Assembly: GCA_025267735.1 (NCBI GenBank)
Contig: CM046297.1
Coordinates: 9,980,515-10,044,514, forward strand
DNA: 64,000 nt
Source: Mactra quadrangularis
Taxonomy: Eukaryota; Mollusca; Bivalvia; Venerida; Mactridae
Reading direction: 5' to 3'
A model generated the notes under the pieces. It did no database searches. It was not told the DNA's origin and saw nothing but the letters and a program-made list of their open reading frames with translations. Positions 1-11,915 of the stretch are shown piece by piece. A program made the translations under genes and the position numbers. Within the stretch, counting starts at the first letter, position 1. Every line of letters begins with the position of its first letter.

Positions 1-2040
1 ACACACCATCATATTATAGAAAGTCAGTTGATCAGAATTAAACTGTCACATTAGTAAACCTATATCACTTGAAGATTACTTAAATAGAACAATAACTTTG
101 AAGATATCAATAATTTCTTCTTATTTTATATTCCGTTGCCATGGTTACAATGACTTAAGTATAAACCAATAATGACTTTTTACATTCAATTAAGAGAAAA
201 CCGTTTCAGTTTCGAAAGCAAGTATTATGTAAATTTATAATTTTCACTTTCCACTATAAAATACCACTATCATTTCCATTGAAGACAAAATCACAAGGGG
301 GACAACTTATAGCTTCTCTAAAGTGATTATAATAGAAAAAGAACATTATAAGTTCATACAATTTAATGCTATCTTGACTGTGGAATGTTTAATTACTGTC
401 TATATTAATCCCTCTTGAGTTTGCTTTCTCGTCCCCCATTACACAACAACAAGGATAAAATGTTCAACTGAATGAAACAAACAAGACTGTTCTAGGAAAA
501 GATAGGAACTAATGCAGAGCTGGCTTTCTACAGATAATAGAATGCATGGTTGATGTGATATTTCCAAACAAATGTTGAGATTGAATAGCAGACCCTTGGG
601 AAAGTAAAAAAAAGGTCAAGGTGCAGAACTTTGTTTATTCAGCAAATAATTGTTCTTTACATGTAAAAAGAGGGTAATGAATGATAAGTAGTTACTATTG
701 TAAATAGTCATAATCAGATCAAAGGAAATGACAATTGAAGTAACAACTTTTAATTTGTTCGGGACATCAGTCCTGAACAAATATATCTACCGTATTTCAG
801 ACCCTCTCCGATTTTAAAAATTTGCCGAATCCAGAAGTAGTCCCTCAGTATATAAGTATAGAGTAATTCAAAATGATCGTCTGCTATGACAGGCGCAATA
901 ATTCCTGAAATACACTTGTTAATCGGTCATACTGAAGCATATGTATAATAGCTTGTGAGTTAAGCGGCTCAGTAGAGATCTTTACGTCGTATTATGTAAT
1001 AGAATGGTATCAACTATTCAGTAACGACCTGTTGTTAGTGCCAGTTTTCAGTAGAGATGTTACATCAGCTTATGTACAAATGTAGTTGGAGCCGGAAATT
1101 CAGTGCCTCCAGCACTTTGATTAAATTTTGTAATTGTATATATCTTAGATGTATTATCCTACAGATGACATTGTGTTAATGAATAAATAACATCAAACAC
1201 AACCAAAAAATCATTTAGCAAATAGGTGATTATGAAAAACAACTGCTGCCCGAACCCAAAGTTAGGTCATAATGGGCAATCTGACAATCAATAATGTCGA
1301 GCCCTACAATTTTCTTCTACTGGGAATCATCATATAAATTAAAGACAATGTTTTTTACAATATTGATTCTTGACAATTTTTTCCCCATAAAATATCTGTG
1401 AAAAGATATGAAACAGCCATTGCCTTAACGCACTAGCCCAAAGCTCCTGTAAATTGATTTATGCTAAAGATAATTATTTATTTTATTAAGTAGAGCTTTC
1501 AGATAATTATGCCCTTTTACTATATGGCATAATAAATCAGGCTGGTACTAGAGACAACTTGAGGTGAAGACTGGGATTCAATATAAATAAAAATTCTTCA
1601 TGAAAGCAGACATAGACTAAAGTGCCCAACAAAAGTTAGGAGACATTTTCAATTTGTAGGCCTACTAATTTACTGAATAGCTTATATCAAACGTTTGATG
1701 ACCATTTATTTGAAATGCTTTTTAGGGTTGCTTTATTTTTTTGTAAGTTGATTACTACAAATGTATATTTAAATCTATGTAATGAAAAAGAATTACATTG
1801 AACAAAGTTTTTGGAGGCTTTGGGATATCAGATGCTGAATCTCATAAATATAATGCATTCATGAAATTTGTTTTCATTTTATCACATAATATACAGTGCT
1901 AAATTTATCAAAAACAAAGGTTCTACAAAAACAATGTATTAAACTAAAAAAAAGTTTTAAAAAGTTATAGTACAGTTTAAAGACTGCTTCCATGACATTG
2001 TACATGTTTAACTGACTTTACAATTTTGTGCTATAACCCC
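1..2040. other. No gene identified; AT-rich DNA with one hairpin and one repeat remnant
   Basis: I see no exon with good borders here, although downstream exons of the minus-strand gene could lie in or beyond it. It holds a 12-bp-arm hairpin at 754-781 and a remnant (1246-1306) of the dispersed TGCCCGAAC...GTCGAGCCC repeat. Confidence 0.5.
754..781. repeat. Short inverted repeat (hairpin)
   Basis: TTTGTTCGGGAC at 754-765 pairs with GTCCTGAACAAA at 770-781 across a 4-nt loop; one pair mismatches. It is not followed by a T run, and nothing nearby suggests a terminator. Confidence 0.6.
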
Positions 2041-2055
2041 TAATCATTGAAATCC

Positions 2056-2214
2056 CCTTCAGGCAGGCAATACCTCACAGTAGCCCATTTACACCTGAGT
2101 GGAGTAGAACAACTGTAGGTAAATTTCTTGCTCAAGGAAATAAGAAGTGCCCCCAGTGAGGATCGAACCCAGGACCTCTTGATCCCTTAGCTGACCCTAC
2201 CACTGGGCAACTGC
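2056..2214 (-). mobile_element. tRNA-headed SINE, family C, copy 1
   Basis: On the minus strand: a tRNA-like head (CAGTGGTAGGGTCAGCTAAG), B-box GGTTCGATCC (2169-2160), then a body with CTTGAGCAAGAAATTTACCT. The same body recurs near 9.9 kb in the other orientation. Not a functional tRNA: the cloverleaf does not close. Confidence 0.7.
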
Positions 2215-2554
2215 TTCTACAAAAGAATAGATAATTTTCTTTGTCACCAAACTTTTGGTCAGCACTGTATTTACATAATAACATGGCAGTCTAGATGATG
2301 AATTCAACTGTCCCAAGAGATTAAGACACATAGACAAAACTGTACAGTGGCTGTAGACTTTAATTTCCGGGGCACATCACAAAGTAAATTCTTGTCCTAA
2401 ATCAATAATGATTACCTATAAGCTGCCTTCGTTAATTATATAACATCATCATTTAAAAGGATTGTTAAATATATTCCCTATAAATTATATTAGTCTATGA
2501 AATCAGAAAATGAAAATAGTAGTCCAAGCAGGTAATTTTAGCTGCAAGCATTAT

Positions 2555-3008
2555 TAGGGCTGTGGATCGTTGAGCAAGTGGCGATCCCATCCAAACCACG
2601 ATTCATGCGTAGCGATTCACGAATCGAACCACGAATCACTTTTCAATGGAAAAGTAAACATGAATTCATGTAATAACAAAAATAAGTGAAGAATTACAGA
2701 AGCTTTTACTATAAGGGAAAACCATGTACTCCAAACATTTCTATTACCAGACGTTTAACGGGCATTTTTAGTGATAATGTTTGTGTTTCAATCGAAACTT
2801 TGTCACAAGATAATTTGGTCCTTACATAAATTTAAGTTTACATTTGTATTGCGGCTCGTTTTCAGTGGTAATTAAGCTAAAAATGTGAATTCATTTTTTT
2901 CCAAAATTATATCGCCATCCGACGATTTCGGACATGACAAATATTCGTACTCGATTTTCTAGTTGAGATTGCGATTACCCAAATACTCGGATACTCCCCG
3001 CAGCCCTA
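2555..3008. mobile_element. hAT-type MITE (454 bp) with perfect 8-bp TSD
   Basis: Ends are TAGGGCTG and CAGCCCTA, flanked by AGCATTAT at 2547-2554 and 3009-3016. An 8-bp duplication is the hAT signature. Subterminal regions repeat CGAATC and ACGATT-like words. No transposase remains, so it is non-autonomous. A related copy lies inverted at 35450-35891. Confidence 0.88.
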
Positions 3009-3160
3009 AGCATTATATACAGTGTGTAGTTTTTTGGGCAACAGATAGAAAACGTTGGAAAGTTTAGATTCTAAACTTTAGAATGTGAGTGGTCTGACAG
3101 TCCAACAACTTTAAATAGCCATTATTTTCCAAATTCAATAAACAAACGCTATAAGTAGTT

Positions 3161-3437
3161 AAGTTCTTTCCCAGAACTCTCAGGTATTAGAATAGCCTTC
3201 CATACCAGGTCAATTTATCCAGTCCCAGCCTAGATGCCTTCAAGGATAGGCTGGCAACAGTCACCTTCTAGCCTCCACCCCCAATATGTTTTTAATCTTG
3301 CACTCTTTCTTATCTTATAACTTTTTATCTGTTTATCTTTTAAAATGCACTTAATACTTTTTAACACAGTTTTCCTGACATGCGCCTCCCAGTCATAGTC
3401 AGAATTGATTGTTCGGGAGTAACATGTAGATGTAGAT
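3161..3437 (+). pseudogene. Decayed LINE 3' end (reverse-transcriptase C-terminus and 3' UTR)
   Basis: One frame from 3161 to 3271 reads KFFPRTLRY, stop, NSLPYQVNLSSPSLDAFKDRLATVTF, stop. FFPRTxRxWNSLP...SLxAFKxRL is the usual C-terminus of CR1/jockey-like non-LTR reverse transcriptases. The W of WNSLP has become TAG. The element ends near 3437 in ATGTAGATGTAG, a short simple tail typical of such LINEs in molluscs. It is 5' truncated and dead. Confidence 0.75.
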
Positions 3438-3792
3438 TAAGTTGTTTACAATGTATTTTATTTTACGATACATTGAGTATTATGCTTAATCATTAAAACT
3501 GACTGCATATTTTAACATATCATGATGTCACTTAGACATTTCTGGTCCAGTAAACTTTTGCTTGGTCCAGCAGATAAACTACATTTTGCTGGACGGCATG
3601 TCCATGACTGATAAAAGTTTTGTGTCAAATGAATGTGTTTAAAATAACTAAACTTTCAAATTGATGAAATGTTTCACCACAAAATATTGATTATCAATGG
3701 CACCAACCATGTCTATAGTAAGTATCACACTGTTTATTTTAAATTACGATACTTTGGAATATAAAAATATAACAAGAAATCTAACGTAGAAA

Positions 3793-4021
3793 GCACATTA
3801 AAGCCGGATTTAAAATCGTAAACGCAAAAATTACAAAGTGAAATAATTCATAATAAAGCCAGGTAGAGTTGTGGTCACTGACTAATTCTGTTCATCACAT
3901 GGTATGTTATCATTGTATGAAGTTTCATAAAGATCTGACAATAAATGGCAGAGATATATGCAAAATTGAAAACTCTAACGCAATTGTTAACAACACCTGA
4001 CGCTGAAAAATTCGGTTAAAA
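3793..4021 (-). repeat. Dispersed ~240-bp repeat, copy 1
   Basis: Same sequence as 34735-34985 and 41451-41706, here inverted. Shared words include CATTTATTGTCAGATCTTTAT, ACCATGTGATGAACAGAATT and CTTTATTATG, then TGCATTAAAGTTTTTAAA (approximate across copies). It ends about 12 bp from the splice donor of the minus-strand exon. Class unknown. Confidence 0.7.
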
Positions 4022-4039
4022 ACAACAAAACTAACTTAC

Positions 4040-4201
4040 ATCATCACTCTCCGAGTCACTATGTCTAAAATGATAAGCTTTTTTACTTCCACCAGGAGAT
4101 TTCTTTAATACAGGTATTTTATCCACATTGTTGGGATCAGAACTTGACATGTTTACACTGGTTACCGTGACAACACTATCAAATCATTTCTTTATATATA
4201 T
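4040..4201 (-). CDS. First coding exon of an unrecognised minus-strand gene (37 codons, 5' UTR from 4201 to 4151)
   Basis: Read on the minus strand, an acceptor with tract TTTTTATTTTCTATTTACAG precedes 4201, and a consensus donor GTAAGT follows 4040. The ATG at 4150-4148 has A at -3. The 111-nt coding part ends in phase 0 and encodes MSSSDPNNVDKIP, then VLKKSPGGSKKAYHF and RHSDSESDD. The composition (Ser/Asp/Lys, closing acidic Ser-Asp-Ser-Glu stretch) suggests a disordered, possibly CK2-phosphorylatable N-terminus of a nuclear or cytosolic protein; that is inference. I do not recognise the family and found no other exon of it in 1-4040. A minimal upstream ORF precedes the start. A 5' UTR exon must lie to the right. 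Confidence 0.72.
4179..4187 (-). promoter_or_regulatory. Minimal upstream ORF (ATG-ATT-TGA) in the 5' UTR of the minus-strand gene
   Basis: ATG at 4187-4185 in the context GAAATGA is followed by one codon and TGA, 28 nt before the main ATG. Such start-stop-like uORFs can reduce translation of the main frame in eukaryotes. The effect here is not shown by sequence alone. Confidence 0.4.
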
Positions 4202-5841
4202 CTGTAAATAGAAAATAAAAACATGTTATTTAAAAGAGTAAATTTTATTCCACTCAGAGTGAAACATTTTATTAACTTTGAAATTTTCAGTAACATCATG
4301 ACACTGTCTTCAACTGACTAAGAATGATCATTTGACCAGTGAAGGGTCCTTTCAAAATCTGTTTTCGGAGAGACTTAAGCAACCCTACTTCAACTAATAA
4401 TACAATACAAAAAACTCACAATAAATAATACCAAAACTTTTTCAGTGCCTTCTGTGCACTTTAAAATGAGCTGTCCAATCACACTGTCAAATTAGTTTGC
4501 AAATCTTGGTCTAAAAATAGAAATCACAAAATCAAAATGCTATTTATAGTGTTTCGTCTAAATTAAAGCTTCACATTGATTAGTTGACACAAAAGTCATC
4601 TAAACGTGACTCTCAAAGTAACACTAAGAGATCCTAAACGACAATGGTCTATAGGATATCTGTTTATGGCGAATGGATAAAAACCAAACTTATTCAGTGT
4701 TTTCAGTGCTTTGATTAGTTATGAAGACAGTTCTTATAGTAAGTTACAAGTCACACTCCTGCCAGACTTACAAAGTGTTTGAACCATTGATCTTGGCAGT
4801 ATTCACAATATTTCTATGTATTATGACAAACAAAAATAATTATCCTGGCAGCTGCCTTACACTTGTAACAAGTATACTTGTAAAATCCCACAGCACATGT
4901 TTTTACAGATGTCTGACAGTAGCAAACACAATACATGTATTCATCAAATACATGGATGGAAGATGAAAGTTATGAAAATGTTGAAAATCTACTTTTTACA
5001 TGGGGTTTCCCCATGTTTAGTAGTGGACTGTGGCAAATCCACATCAAAATTTGTCGCAGACGATTACATTCCGTTCTGCGCACGCAAATAAAGGGATAAT
5101 TACCACTTATATTAATACAGTTTGCATTACGCGTTAACAAGCAGACGATAAGAAGCACGTGTACATCTTATCTAGTTTATGTAAGGTAAAGGTCCCTTGT
5201 ATCGCTTCCATGAGTTGTATACAGCCATATACTCTACCAAAACCCCATGTCTGACAGCGCTATCGGCGCTTTGATTAAAATACTGATATACATTGTAGAC
5301 AGATAATTCATATACATTACATGGAACAATCCATTCTCAAAATATTGAAATCAGTATTAATGCTAAAATCTTTCACTCAATTATTTACAATGTAGCCGGG
5401 CTCCCGCTGCCAATAACCATTTCAGCCATTGGTGAAAATTTATAAAATTTGGCTCAAATAAATAGAATTTGGCAAAAAATCGTTACAAATTGTATTTTAT
5501 ACATTTGTAACAATTCTAAACAAGAGAAATGTCTTGAAAATTCCCCCAATCAACTGACTTCAGCTGCAACTGGGACATAATTGTATCAGAAAGTCTCAGG
5601 TTCCACTCTCACTTCCATGACAATTTGAATTATGATACCAATTTTTCTCCACCATGATAATAGCAGAATCATGTGATTTTGACAATTTTATAAGTCCCAA
5701 ATGCAGCAGAATTTGAAAAGCAACAAAAAGGACCCTATATAAAGACTATTTAGCTATTAAGACCATCAAATAAGACAAGAAAATGTGTCCAGGGAAAAAA
5801 TCAGATGTAGCCAATGAGAGTTATTCGGCTAGTCCTGACAT
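4202..5841. other. No gene identified; AT-rich DNA, probably intron of the minus-strand gene
   Basis: Short open frames at 4721-4966 and 4897-5158 have no family resemblance, no splice borders and overlap on both strands, as expected by chance. No repeat family was recognised here. Confidence 0.5.
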
Positions 5842-6391
5842 TTAAGGAGGAATGGTACATCAGACTTTTTTTAGATTTGCATATAATTTTTGGTACCGTT
5901 GTAAACTTGAAGATATTTCCGATTCGGATCTACACTTTATTTGACGTCATTTTTGCTAATAACAGTACCATGACGTTGTAAACATGACGACTGTGTGCAC
6001 TTAATACGTCAGTTGACAATGGTAAGAACACGTCTATAATGTGTTGCTTAATCTTCATTTTTCCGCGTCACAACTACAAATTATGTATCATTTTAAAGCT
6101 GATATCATTTTCTACCACCTGTTCAGTGTTAATATACATTTTCTTTTAAAACTTTTACAACATCTGAATTGGCAACATCAGAAAAAATCAAGAAAAATTT
6201 ACTTCCAACTGGTTTTATAAAAAATCTGCCCAATAAATGTTTGCTCAATTTTGATATGATATATTACATTTTATAGACTTTTATGCAGCAGAATTTTAGA
6301 AAAGTCGTCTGTACTTTTTTACGCTGTAATGTATACGTTCAAGTATTATCGATACGACATCAAAAACGTCAGATGTACCATTCCACCTTAA
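5842..6391. mobile_element. TTAA-flanked MITE (550 bp), Kolobok- or piggyBac-like
   Basis: The left end, TTAAGGAGGAATGGTACATC, is matched by the reverse complement of the right end, TTAAGGTGGAATGGTACATC, one difference in 20. TTAA targets are used by both Kolobok and piggyBac; a GG-starting terminus fits Kolobok better (inference). The left half contains several ACGTC/GACGT words. No transposase. Confidence 0.72.
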
Positions 6392-7709
6392 ACCTCAAAA
6401 TTCCTGATATTCGATCAAATTCTAACATCCAATATAAACACTATAAAAGCAATCCAATATCTTATCAATCCACCAACTGCTAAATATCTCCTTTTAGTCT
6501 GAAGTTTCTTAAAATACACAACATTAACATTCAACAACTAACATTCAAGAAATTGAAATTCAAATGAAATAATTTTACATTAAGTCTTTTACATTTAAAA
6601 CAATGTTTTACACGGTTTTATATTTCTCTTCGATGGAAACACAAGACACAAAAAATGTTCCTGAGTTTATTGATTGTCTGTAGCAACACTATTTATACAA
6701 AACTAAAAAAAAGACATAACTTAAAATGACAGATAACAATTACAGTCAAAATTATATCATGTAATAAAAACATGCAAACATCATAACTGTGGCATATGGT
6801 ATTTTTCAAAAATATGAAGTCTTGGGAATGGTTTCAGATCTGAACTCCCTTTCAAGTTTCAACGGTGTTCTCACTAACTTAAAAGTTTAAGGGGGTAAGT
6901 TGTCTCCCTAGGTTTAACACCTCAGATCAAAAACTATTTTAAGGGGTACAAGGTAAAACAAGAACACAATATAAACAAAGTTTTCATAGTATGTCTTGCA
7001 AGGCTTTCACAACTTTTTCATCACAATGTTTTGCTGCTTGCCGTAGTACCCTAAATCACATGCAGTCAAATTCTATAATGTAGATCTATTTGAAAATATG
7101 ATTTTTGAACCCAAATGGCATACAGTTAAAAAACACCAATGAACAGGTACATTTTGGAAATTTCAGGAACACCCTGCTCCAGCTAAGATCCACCTATGAT
7201 GATTTATGTAGCATTAGGAATGCCAAGTATCAAACCACTTACAAAAACATTGATAATTGGGTTCACAAGAGCTTTTGGTGTACAGTACCTAGAATATCTC
7301 ATGGAAAACAACAACACTTAAAGAACAGCAATTCTAGTCATTCAGTTTAGTCTTACGACCTATGATAAGCAGGACTACATTGTAAGTTGGCCTCAACAAG
7401 GTTTCAAGATTAAAAGGGAGATTCAATCCAAAATCTACCATTACCGTAATACATTTTAATGATTTTCTTAAGATACATACAGATAAAAACATGAAACCAG
7501 TGAAGTATAAAATGAAAAACTTTAAAATACAAGTTTGCACTATTTTAACTTTACAAAAAAGTATCACATATATAGATATATTAAGTAAGTCAGCATATTG
7601 TGGATTCAAAAATACAGGTTTACTTAAGTAATTTTTAATTGTTAGTACTGTCAAAGCAAGTTGCAACAGAAATTGTGATAGTTCCTTGTTAATGTAGAAT
7701 TCCTGTTTT
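6392..7709. other. No gene identified
   Basis: Unique-looking AT-rich DNA. An 81-codon open frame at 7105-7350 and a 141-codon minus frame at 7334-7759 match no family I know; the latter runs into a SINE tail, so it is chance. Confidence 0.5.
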
Positions 7710-7971
7710 GTGTTGTTTTGTTTGTTTTTGTTAGTGGGGTTGACACCATAGCAACACATTGTAGGTCATATAACAGCGATCAGTCAACATACTCACTATT
7801 CCTGGAAAGGCTAAATCGCTGGATTTAACTGTTAACCAACTACTAAACACATACTTTTTTCATCAGTGACTGACAACTGCCCTACAAAATTAAGAATCAT
7901 TGGTAGGAGGGAGAACCCACAACCCCTTGATCAGTAGACTTTTGTGCTACCAACTGAGCTAGCTAGGTGGC
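7710..7971 (-). mobile_element. SINE-A copy (tRNA-headed), internally deleted
   Basis: On the minus strand: A-box-like TAGCTCAGTTGGTAG, GTCTACTGATCAAGGGGTTG, then a jump into the body (loss of the segment with CATACTTTCGTGGAGCTTGG). The 3' tail is TGTGTTGCTATGGTGTCAACC, then a C/A-rich end. Diverged copy. Confidence 0.78.
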
Positions 7972-9373
7972 AAATACAAAACGATGTTCATGACCACAGA
8001 AAATTTCTCAGAAAACAAATAAATAAAATTGTACACTGTATTTCTAATATTTCCACTGTCAGATTTTCAAATCAAATATATTTACTAATATTTTTCTACG
8101 AACAAATTAAAAATTACACTATTTTCTAAACAAGGGGAGATAATAAGTCACTTTCATAAAAAAACATTAACAACACATTAACATGTTGTAATGAATGAAA
8201 ATTTTTTATGTTTTATAATCATTTATCATGGGTTTTTAAATTTATAAATGATTGTAAATTGACATTACAGGAATACTACAATAAATCACCAAAAGCCTTC
8301 AGATCAATTTCTAGCTGTGACATGTTAAAGTTAGCTGTATGTTATACACTAGATTTCATGCTGTTGCATGCTTACAGCTATTATCTCTGGTCTTAAGGCT
8401 ACTGTTATCTATCAATCAACTTCTCGGTCGTGTTTTCACTCTGTTATTGTACAACTGCCATCAAGCGTATAAAGCAACAAATGATGAAAACATACTTTAA
8501 CTAAAGTACATAAATATAACTTTCTAAAGTCATTATCCTAGTGTTTAATGAACCAAAAGCTGTAACACAAAGCTGTAAGTTTATCATCACTTAGCTTACA
8601 GACAAGTAAAATGTACAAATGTTTATCAATATAACTAAATATGATGATTCAAAATTTTAAATAGTCTTTCATTGATTTAGCAGTCTACCAAATAAGGATA
8701 TGAAAGTGATTGTCTGAACAGATCATGAGCAAGCACTATAATTAATCTCATTTGCAGAATTTTGGTTGCCTAAAAGAAATTGTTGGTTGCCCGAACTAAA
8801 AAGAGGTTATCCCTGGCAACCTTACACCCACTAATATCATAGACTGCATTTGTAGCATTAATTCTAATGTCCAGTTTCCCTAGCATATCACTAGTTAGTG
8901 CTTCACCCCTGGTACCCTAAATTTGATATCACAGAATTATTCGTTTTGGTGTAAGAAGGGTAACAGGGGACAAAACACTAAGAAGCAGAATCCTTAGGAA
9001 ACTGGCAACTTTTTATTGTTCTTAAATAGAACAGTCATGCCTTGCATCAAGTTCCATGTTTCCACACATTTCTGTTTTTATTCCTAAAGCAAATCTCATT
9101 CCTGACTGCCAACAAATCGACAGCTGTGAAGTTCCTTTGTAGCTTGCAATATGACTGCACTAGTGTGACATGTAATTAAAACATCATAACGATAATTCAC
9201 ATAGTAATATAAGCAAAACAATATAAGATCACATACAGGTAAATAGTAACGTGTATATTTTTACTATGTAACAATTCTATAACATTACTTGTAAGTGAAA
9301 GTAGATCAAATTCAACATAAGTTTTTAAAGTAGGTTGCGTGGTTAGAAAATCAGCAATATACATGTATATTAC
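7972..9373. other. No gene identified; minor repeat remnant
   Basis: AT-rich DNA. A remnant of the TGCCCGAAC repeat sits near 8786-8821. Open frames here are short and unremarkable. Confidence 0.5.
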
Positions 9374-9475
9374 TTGCCCGAACCTAATTTTTAGTCTTTG
9401 CAAGCAGTATTAAGTTGCCTAACCCATACACAAGTTGTCAGGGGCAATTGAACAATCTTTAATGTCGAGTCCTGC
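9374..9475 (-). repeat. TGCCCGAAC...GTCGAGTCCTG repeat, partial hAT-like
   Basis: Shares TGCCCGAAC and CAATCTTTAATGTCGAGTCC with remnants at 1246-1306 and 25090-25141, and with a better copy at 10820-10962. Reversed, the end reads AGGACTCGACATTAA, a motif common at ends of invertebrate hAT MITEs. Confidence 0.5.
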
Positions 9476-9865
9476 AGATTATCTCCAACCTGTTCACCTT
9501 GTCCATGTATCAACCTCTAAGTAAACAACAGTATTTTTAAAACTCAGGTGAGTCATCAAATATATCTACATATTATGTATACTTCAAAAGTATCAGATTT
9601 AAACAGCTGGGTATCTTCACCAAATTCACATACATGTATGTATATATACTAAAGAGTAAAGATGAAATAACAACATGTACAAAACTGATAACATTAACAT
9701 ATAATGTACAATTTTCTTTCATACTTATGTGACAAATTGTGGTGTTACTTAAATACAAATTCAATGAAAATATGCAGAGAAAATATAAAAGTTGAGTCAT
9801 ACATAATACAATACATATGTTAATTACTTACTGGCAACAAAATATAACCTAAAAGCAGGGTAGGT

Positions 9866-10025
9866 ATGTGATCCTGAGGTAGGATGCATGCATAGGGATC
9901 AAGAGGTCCCCGATTGGAACTCCATTAGGGGCACTGCTAATTTCCTTGAGCAAGAAATTTACCTGTGATTATTTCACTCCACCTAGGTGTAAAGGCACTA
10001 TATGGGTACCTGTTAGGTTCATGCA
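9866..10025 (+). mobile_element. SINE family C, copy 2
   Basis: Plus-strand copy with GGATCAAGAGGTCC, a mutated B box, GGGGCACTGCTAATTTCCTT and GAGCAAGAAATTTACCT, matching the reverse complement of 2056-2214. A further partial copy follows at about 10143-10230 (GGTTTGAACCCCACTAGAGG). Confidence 0.65.
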
Positions 10026-10325
10026 CCGTATGCTATGGCTTCAATCTGCGCCATATGTTAACAATTGGTGTGTGACTAGATGATCGGTGAAGTTAATGTC
10101 AAGAGTCGACTAAATAGTGATACTAATAGTTGACTTCAAAAACCATTGCTTTAACTTGGTTTGAACCCCACTAGAGGCGCTGCTATATATCTTCAGCAAT
10201 TTACCAACAGTTGTTCAATTCGACTTGCCCGAAGGTGATTTCAATGATTAACGGTTTTGCATAAAGTTGTAAAGTAGGCTGAAGTTGAATATATAAATGG
10301 AAACAGACTTTAAAACCACACTATA

Positions 10326-10537
10326 GACCACAACAAGTTGATCATGTGTTCTATGGATTCGCTCACACCTTAATTTTGAAGGTTTTTACAAACAAATATT
10401 TTATTTCCTCACTTGCTCATAAAAATTTGGTCAAACTGCTATATAAAGCAACTACTCTAAAAAAAATTTTCTTCGCTCACTCGCCCCATTTTTTCCAGAA
10501 AAATCTGTAGAGCATATTGTCAACTTGTTTTGGCCTT
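10326..10537. mobile_element. MITE-B copy 1 (~212 bp)
   Basis: Terminal inverted repeats GACCACAACAAGTTGAT and ACAACTTGTTTTGGCC bracket a core with CGCTCACTCGCCCCATTTTT. The core appears inverted at 42132-42328. Confidence 0.7.
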
Positions 10538-10819
10538 AATTTTAACAAAAGACATAACTCCCTAATTGACCAAATTGTTGAACTCATCCAACATTTTCAG
10601 CATCAGGCATAAAATGAAGAAATGTCAATCTAAGTTCTACATGTAACACATTCAATATTCTACCCTAAAATAGTGCAATCAAGTAAACTGTTATCTTAGT
10701 TCTTACATTATGTATTGATTCATTGATGTCTGAGACACAAGTCTTCTACAATACTAGTATTCTATCTTAACATCATGTATTTAGGTACTGTAACACTAAC
10801 ATACATATCAACATTCACC

Positions 10820-10962
10820 AGGGCTTAACATTAACAAAGTAGGTTGCCCCATTGGACAACCAGCTGCTAAATATTTCATTTGCCAAAACCAAATGTTCAG
10901 TCGCAGAAACAAGTTGCCTTAAGTTTACCAAAATTTAGGTTGTCAAGGGCAATAGAAGCCCT
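10820..10962. mobile_element. Short hAT-like MITE (AGGGCTTAACATTAA...AGCCCT)
   Basis: 143 bp with AGGGCT and AGCCCT ends. Inside lie GTTGCCC, TTTGCCAAAACCAAATG and GGTTGTCAAGGGCAAT, the same words as the 1246, 9374 and 25090 remnants. A clear 8-bp duplication was not found. Confidence 0.5.
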
Positions 10963-10977
10963 AATACACAATTATTG

Positions 10978-11290
10978 TTTGTTTGTTTGTTGGGTTTAAC
11001 CCCGTAGCAACACATTGTATAGGTCATATAACGGCGGTCAGTCAACCTACTCACTGTTCCTGGAAAGGCTAAATCTCCGGATTTAGCTGTTAACCAACTA
11101 CTGAGCGCATACTTTCGCCAGTGACTGACTACTGCCCTACATGATTTAGAATCATTGGTAAGGGGGGAGAATGGCCGTAGAAATTATTTCATGACCAAAC
11201 TCCACGAAAGTATGCCCGCCTGGGAATCGAACCCACGACCCCTCGATCAGTAGACTTGTGTGCTACTGATTGAGCTAGCCGAGCGGCTTT
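10978..11290 (-). mobile_element. SINE-A copy, full length, with near-perfect TSD
   Basis: Sense strand (minus): GCCGCTCGGCTAGCTCAATC head, A box, GTCTACTGATCGAGGGG, B box GGTTCGATTCC. Body has CATACTTTCGTGGAGTTTGG and GTTGACTGACCGCCG, and the tail is TTGCTACGGGGTTAAACCC, ending in (CAAA)n. The flanks ACACAATTATTG (10966-10977) and ACACGATTATTG (11291-11302) are a 12-bp duplication with one difference. This is the best reference copy here. Confidence 0.88.
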
Positions 11291-11298
11291 ACACGATT

Positions 11299-11577
11299 AT
11301 TGATGGGTCAGCACAAACTAGTCTAAAGTGATTACTCTAATGCAGAATAGCAGAGTGGTTTACCCTTTCCTTTTTCTCTCTTTCCTGCCCTTGTATGCCT
11401 GGCCCTTTGCAGAAAAAGCTACAATGCAAGAAATAGAGTAAAAAGGGAGCAAAAAGGGACAAGGAGGGAAAAAAATAATAGGTTACTGAGCTCCGCTATT
11501 CAGCTTTAAAACAACCACTACATCTATGTCTATATTTACATGTAGTATAGATTAGCTTTACACTTACCCATCAATAT
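11299..11577. mobile_element. MITE-C copy with internal foldback
   Basis: Ends TGATGGGTCAGCACAAACTA and TTTACACTTACCCATCA are inverted repeats. Inside, GCAGAATAGCAGAG (11342) and CTCCGCTATTCAGC (to 11503) form a second inverted repeat around a pyrimidine-rich then purine-rich core. Another MITE-C copy lies at 42090-42366. Confidence 0.62.
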
Positions 11578-11692
11578 ATGCTATAACACTATAGATACAG
11601 TGTAAATAGCCATGTCATTATTTATTTAAAACACAGCCTAAAGATATCATAAAATACCATTCCATAAAGCTATCCTGTATCTCTGGTAAGAA

Positions 11693-11915
11693 CAGGTGCC
11701 TGTTCAATTACCCTGAACGTTCCTAAACGTTCCGTAACGTTAGGGTCGGAACAACTCGACCCAAAGACAGCTCAACCTGAGACGACTCAATCCCCACTTA
11801 CGGATTAAGTTGTCCAACTTTGAGAACTTTGAGTTATCCACGGGTTGAGTAGTCTTTGGTTTGAGTTGTCCCACACCCGTAATGTTCGCTAGCAGTCGTT
11901 ACTGAACATGCAGCT
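11693..11915. mobile_element. Foldback MITE-D copy 1 (AACTCAACC core)
   Basis: Ends resemble GCCTGTTCAATTACC...GAACATGCAGCTG. The arms carry repeated AACGTT words, and the core carries repeated CAACTC/GAGTTG words on opposing sides (ACAACTC, GACTCAA, TTGAGTTGTC). Family copies are at 40502, 48911 and 53768. Confidence 0.75.

Noticed and set aside
7334..7759. 141-codon minus-strand open frame
   Set aside because: No domain or family resemblance, starts within a SINE-A tail, low-complexity Leu/Ile/Phe content expected of AT-rich DNA.
10978..11290. tRNA gene suggested by intact A- and B-box-like sequences
   Set aside because: Followed by a SINE body and shared tail, flanked by TSDs, and the acceptor stem does not pair. 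The same applies to the SINE-B, C and D heads.
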